Source: an uncultured Flavobacteriales bacterium (GTDB lineage: Bacteria > Bacteroidota > Bacteroidia > Flavobacteriales > BACL11). From it: 64,000 nt of DNA. The position numbers and the translations under genes are program-made. The first letter of the stretch is position 1. Each line of letters opens with the position of its first letter. Under the pieces are notes generated by a model. It searched no databases. It was not told the origin of the DNA and saw only the letters and a program-made list of their open reading frames with translations. Shown here piece by piece: positions 62,163 to 64,000 of the stretch. The stretch lies in the NCBI GenBank assembly GCA_943789505.1, contig CALSUJ010000001.1, positions 310,001 through 374,000 on the forward strand, written 5' to 3'.

Positions 62163-64000
62163 ATGTCAAGAAATATTTCAATGAAGATTGAAGAATCTAT
62201 TAAGGATTTTTTTCATCACAATGAATTAGACTTTAAGGTGTCTAAATCTAAAGATTATAATTTCTCTTTTGTTGATTCAAAAAAAGGAGAAATTGCCTGC
62301 TATATTCAGTCTAATATAGATCAGAATGAATTTTCTATTAATATTGATTCTTTCAATAGATTAAGGAAATTACTAGATTCTAATACCTTTAACTCAGTTT
62401 ATTTAATAAATAATTTTGGATGGTATGATCTAGATACATTAATTAATAATCTTGATCTCAAGCAAGATCCAAAGAATGTATATCTATCTTTAGATAATAA
62501 GTGTAAGGTTGATAAAATACAAACTTCTAATTCATTAGATATTGAATTAAAGAATATTTCTATTATTTTAACTAGAGTATATGATAAAGAATATATTAAG
62601 AAGGTTAAAAATAGCTATATCGTTATTGGTAGTGAGTTAAGCTGGAAGAATCCTTTCTTTGTTCGTCAGGAAATTGCTTGTGTCTCTATGGCATTAGTAA
62701 AGATGTTAATTAATGAAGATTTTAAGAAATCAATTAAGTTTATTAAAGAATTTGATTTTGTTCCAAAATGTTATTCAGATGGATCAGATAGGAAGGCTTC
62801 AGAGGGCAGGTTGAATGAATTGATTCATCCAGAAATATCTAAAGATACGATTAATAATTTCTCTCGTGATTTAATTAAAAATATCTCACTTGATTCTTCG
62901 ATAACAAAAGCAGATGGTATTGTAACAATGAGAGTTGACCAGAAGCAAATTGTAATAATAGGGTCTCTTACAACAATACTTGAAGATAAACTATTAGAAT
63001 TATTAGATTTAGTTGTTAATTCACATAAAGAGAATAAATTTGATTATGTAGATATGTTCTGGGATACTGCTGACAGTAAATCTCACATAGATGATATTGG
63101 TAAAAATCATAATTATTATGGTCGTTTTTTATCTAGTCTTGTTAATCCTAAAGCATATTTATATCAAGTTTTAAAAAGAATTAGTTTAATAGATCTTGCT
63201 GATGCGATTACTAATTATAGTCTTTTAGAAGGTAAAGAAATAACAAAAGTAATTGAAGAAGAATTTCATCGTTTTTTATATCCAAAAGCTGAATATGATA
63301 CTGTTTTTGAACCTACAGATTCAGATGGCGCTGGATATAATAGAATAGTGGGTCTAGATAAAATGATTCCAAAAAATCTATTAATTGATGATTTTAACGT
63401 TGTTGATTCTTCATATTATTATATTCGAACATTAAAATTAAAATTTCCTGATTATTCAGGTTTGATATATGTTAGATGTTCTATTATTCCAAAAGTAGCA
63501 TTTTACTTGTCAGAGTTAGATGTTAATTTTTTAGAGAAGGACGACTATTTAAAAGCAGATTTACCAGTGATTGATCTTTGTATTGCTTACACAGGAGGAC
63601 TTCATGGTTCCGGTCCCACAATCGATAATGCATTTAGTAAGCTGATTGAATTAAATAATAATAATATTAATAATATTGCTTTAAAAATATTTGACCATTA
63701 TCTCCTTCCCAATAAGATATCGTCTTTTTCAATAGATGCCCAATTAGCTACTTATATTAAGCATAATAGAATTAGTGAGATCCTACAGTATAAGCGTTAT
63801 GCAGTAGTAACTATTTTATTGCAAAATGCTAGCGATAAACGTAGTGGTATCTTTCTGATGCATAGGAGTCCCATTAATATTCAGAGTATCAAGAATAGAA
63901 TGTTGCATGCATATCCATCATATCCAGATAGTAATGGCTCAACTCCTTTTGATAATCATGAGAATTATGAGCACACAGGGGCTTGGATGTGTTCAGGTTA
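62163..64000 (+). CDS. Large unrecognised protein, 3' end beyond window
   Basis: The frame is open from the ATG at 62163 to the last base, at least 612 residues. I recognise no domain. The N-terminal ~110 residues are mixed alpha/beta (KIEESIKDFFHHNELDFKVS, then KKGEIACYIQSNIDQNEFSI). A central part has IVTMRVDQKQIVIIGSLTTI and YVDMFWDTADSKSHID. A later part has LPVIDLCIAYTGGLHGSGPT and YKRYAVVTILLQNASDKRSG. No signal peptide or membrane helix, so cytoplasmic. It is the main cargo of the WYL-controlled transcript on the island and plausibly an effector of a defence or other accessory system, but that is inference from context. Confidence 0.8.
   Translation, partial: MSRNISMKIEESIKDFFHHNELDFKVSKSKDYNFSFVDSKKGEIACYIQSNIDQNEFSINIDSFNRLRKLLDSNTFNSVYLINNFGWYDLDTLINNLDLKQDPKNVYLSLDNKCKVDKIQTSNSLDIELKNISIILTRVYDKEYIKKVKNSYIVIGSELSWKNPFFVRQEIACVSMALVKMLINEDFKKSIKFIKEFDFVPKCYSDGSDRKASEGRLNELIHPEISKDTINNFSRDLIKNISLDSSITKADGIVTMRVDQKQIVIIGSLTTILEDKLLELLDLVVNSHKENKFDYVDMFWDTADSKSHIDDIGKNHNYYGRFLSSLVNPKAYLYQVLKRISLIDLADAITNYSLLEGKEITKVIEEEFHRFLYPKAEYDTVFEPTDSDGAGYNRIVGLDKMIPKNLLIDDFNVVDSSYYYIRTLKLKFPDYSGLIYVRCSIIPKVAFYLSELDVNFLEKDDYLKADLPVIDLCIAYTGGLHGSGPTIDNAFSKLIELNNNNINNIALKIFDHYLLPNKISSFSIDAQLATYIKHNRISEILQYKRYAVVTILLQNASDKRSGIFLMHRSPINIQSIKNRMLHAYPSYPDSNGSTPFDNHENYEHTGAWMCSG

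Overview
The window looks like the chromosome of a marine or free-living member of the Bacteroidota, most likely order Flavobacteriales. The DNA is AT-rich. Many genes are preceded by the Bacteroidota -7 box TAnnTTTG rather than by Shine-Dalgarno sequences. Two large secreted proteases end in type IX secretion (T9SS) C-terminal domains. The gene content is typical of the phylum: long NusB, DUF3276, DUF5683, DUF1573, WbqC, BshA and an insertion-bearing LepB. The species cannot be named from sequence alone.

Layout. 1-4398: AddA/AddB-like helicase-nuclease pair, the first cut by the window edge. 4441-10738: M43 and C25 (gingipain-like) T9SS proteases, then ruvX. 10969-13781: three secreted or envelope genes, each with internal repeats, closed by a terminator shared with convergent uvrA (13867-16638). 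16794-20900: ECF sigma factor with a 67-aa companion, nth, recA, a TPR lipoprotein and yqeY. 20997-24142 (minus): thrS-infC-rpmI-rplT, where infC appears to start at an AUC codon. 24422-33320 (minus): acyl-CoA carboxylase beta, wbqC, lepB, dapB, DUF5683, parB-parA, DUF3276 and an ABC exporter. 33454-37247 (plus): leucine dehydrogenase, nusB, DUF1573, yajC, ybbR/cdaR. 37227-41881 (minus): EEP hydrolase, two rhomboids, mutL and a small membrane protein. 41988-46637 (plus): GH3/beta-lactamase fusion, bshA, coaE. 46621-50643 (minus): Sua5/YrdC, a 39-aa membrane microprotein, rarA, NlpC/P60 and thiolase. 50724-52829: 7TM-HD phosphodiesterase. 52826-53800: a decayed WD40 gene. 53811-58401 (minus): oligopeptide ABC transporter oppABC.

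The right end (58569-64000) changes character. tRNA-Ser(GCU) and tRNA-Pro(UGG) are followed by a tyrosine recombinase broken by one frameshift and rich in AUA codons, flanked by palindromes and short direct repeats. Next come a WYL-domain regulator and a divergent control region made of two 41-bp repeats, each with a GTCA/TTGAC inverted repeat. Downstream on the plus strand are a 35-aa ORF, a very basic 47-aa ORF and a large unrecognised protein (at least 612 aa) running off the window. I read this as the left end of a genomic island integrated at tRNA-Pro, with a WYL-controlled cargo operon. It is the best candidate for an undescribed system here, but its function cannot be deduced from this window.

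Much of the core sequence concerns DNA repair and recombination (AddAB-like, RuvX, UvrA, Nth, RecA, MutL, RarA) and envelope biology (T9SS proteases, LepB, rhomboids, YajC, NlpC/P60). Most genes lie in tight co-directional runs with 1-8 nt overlaps or TAATG junctions.
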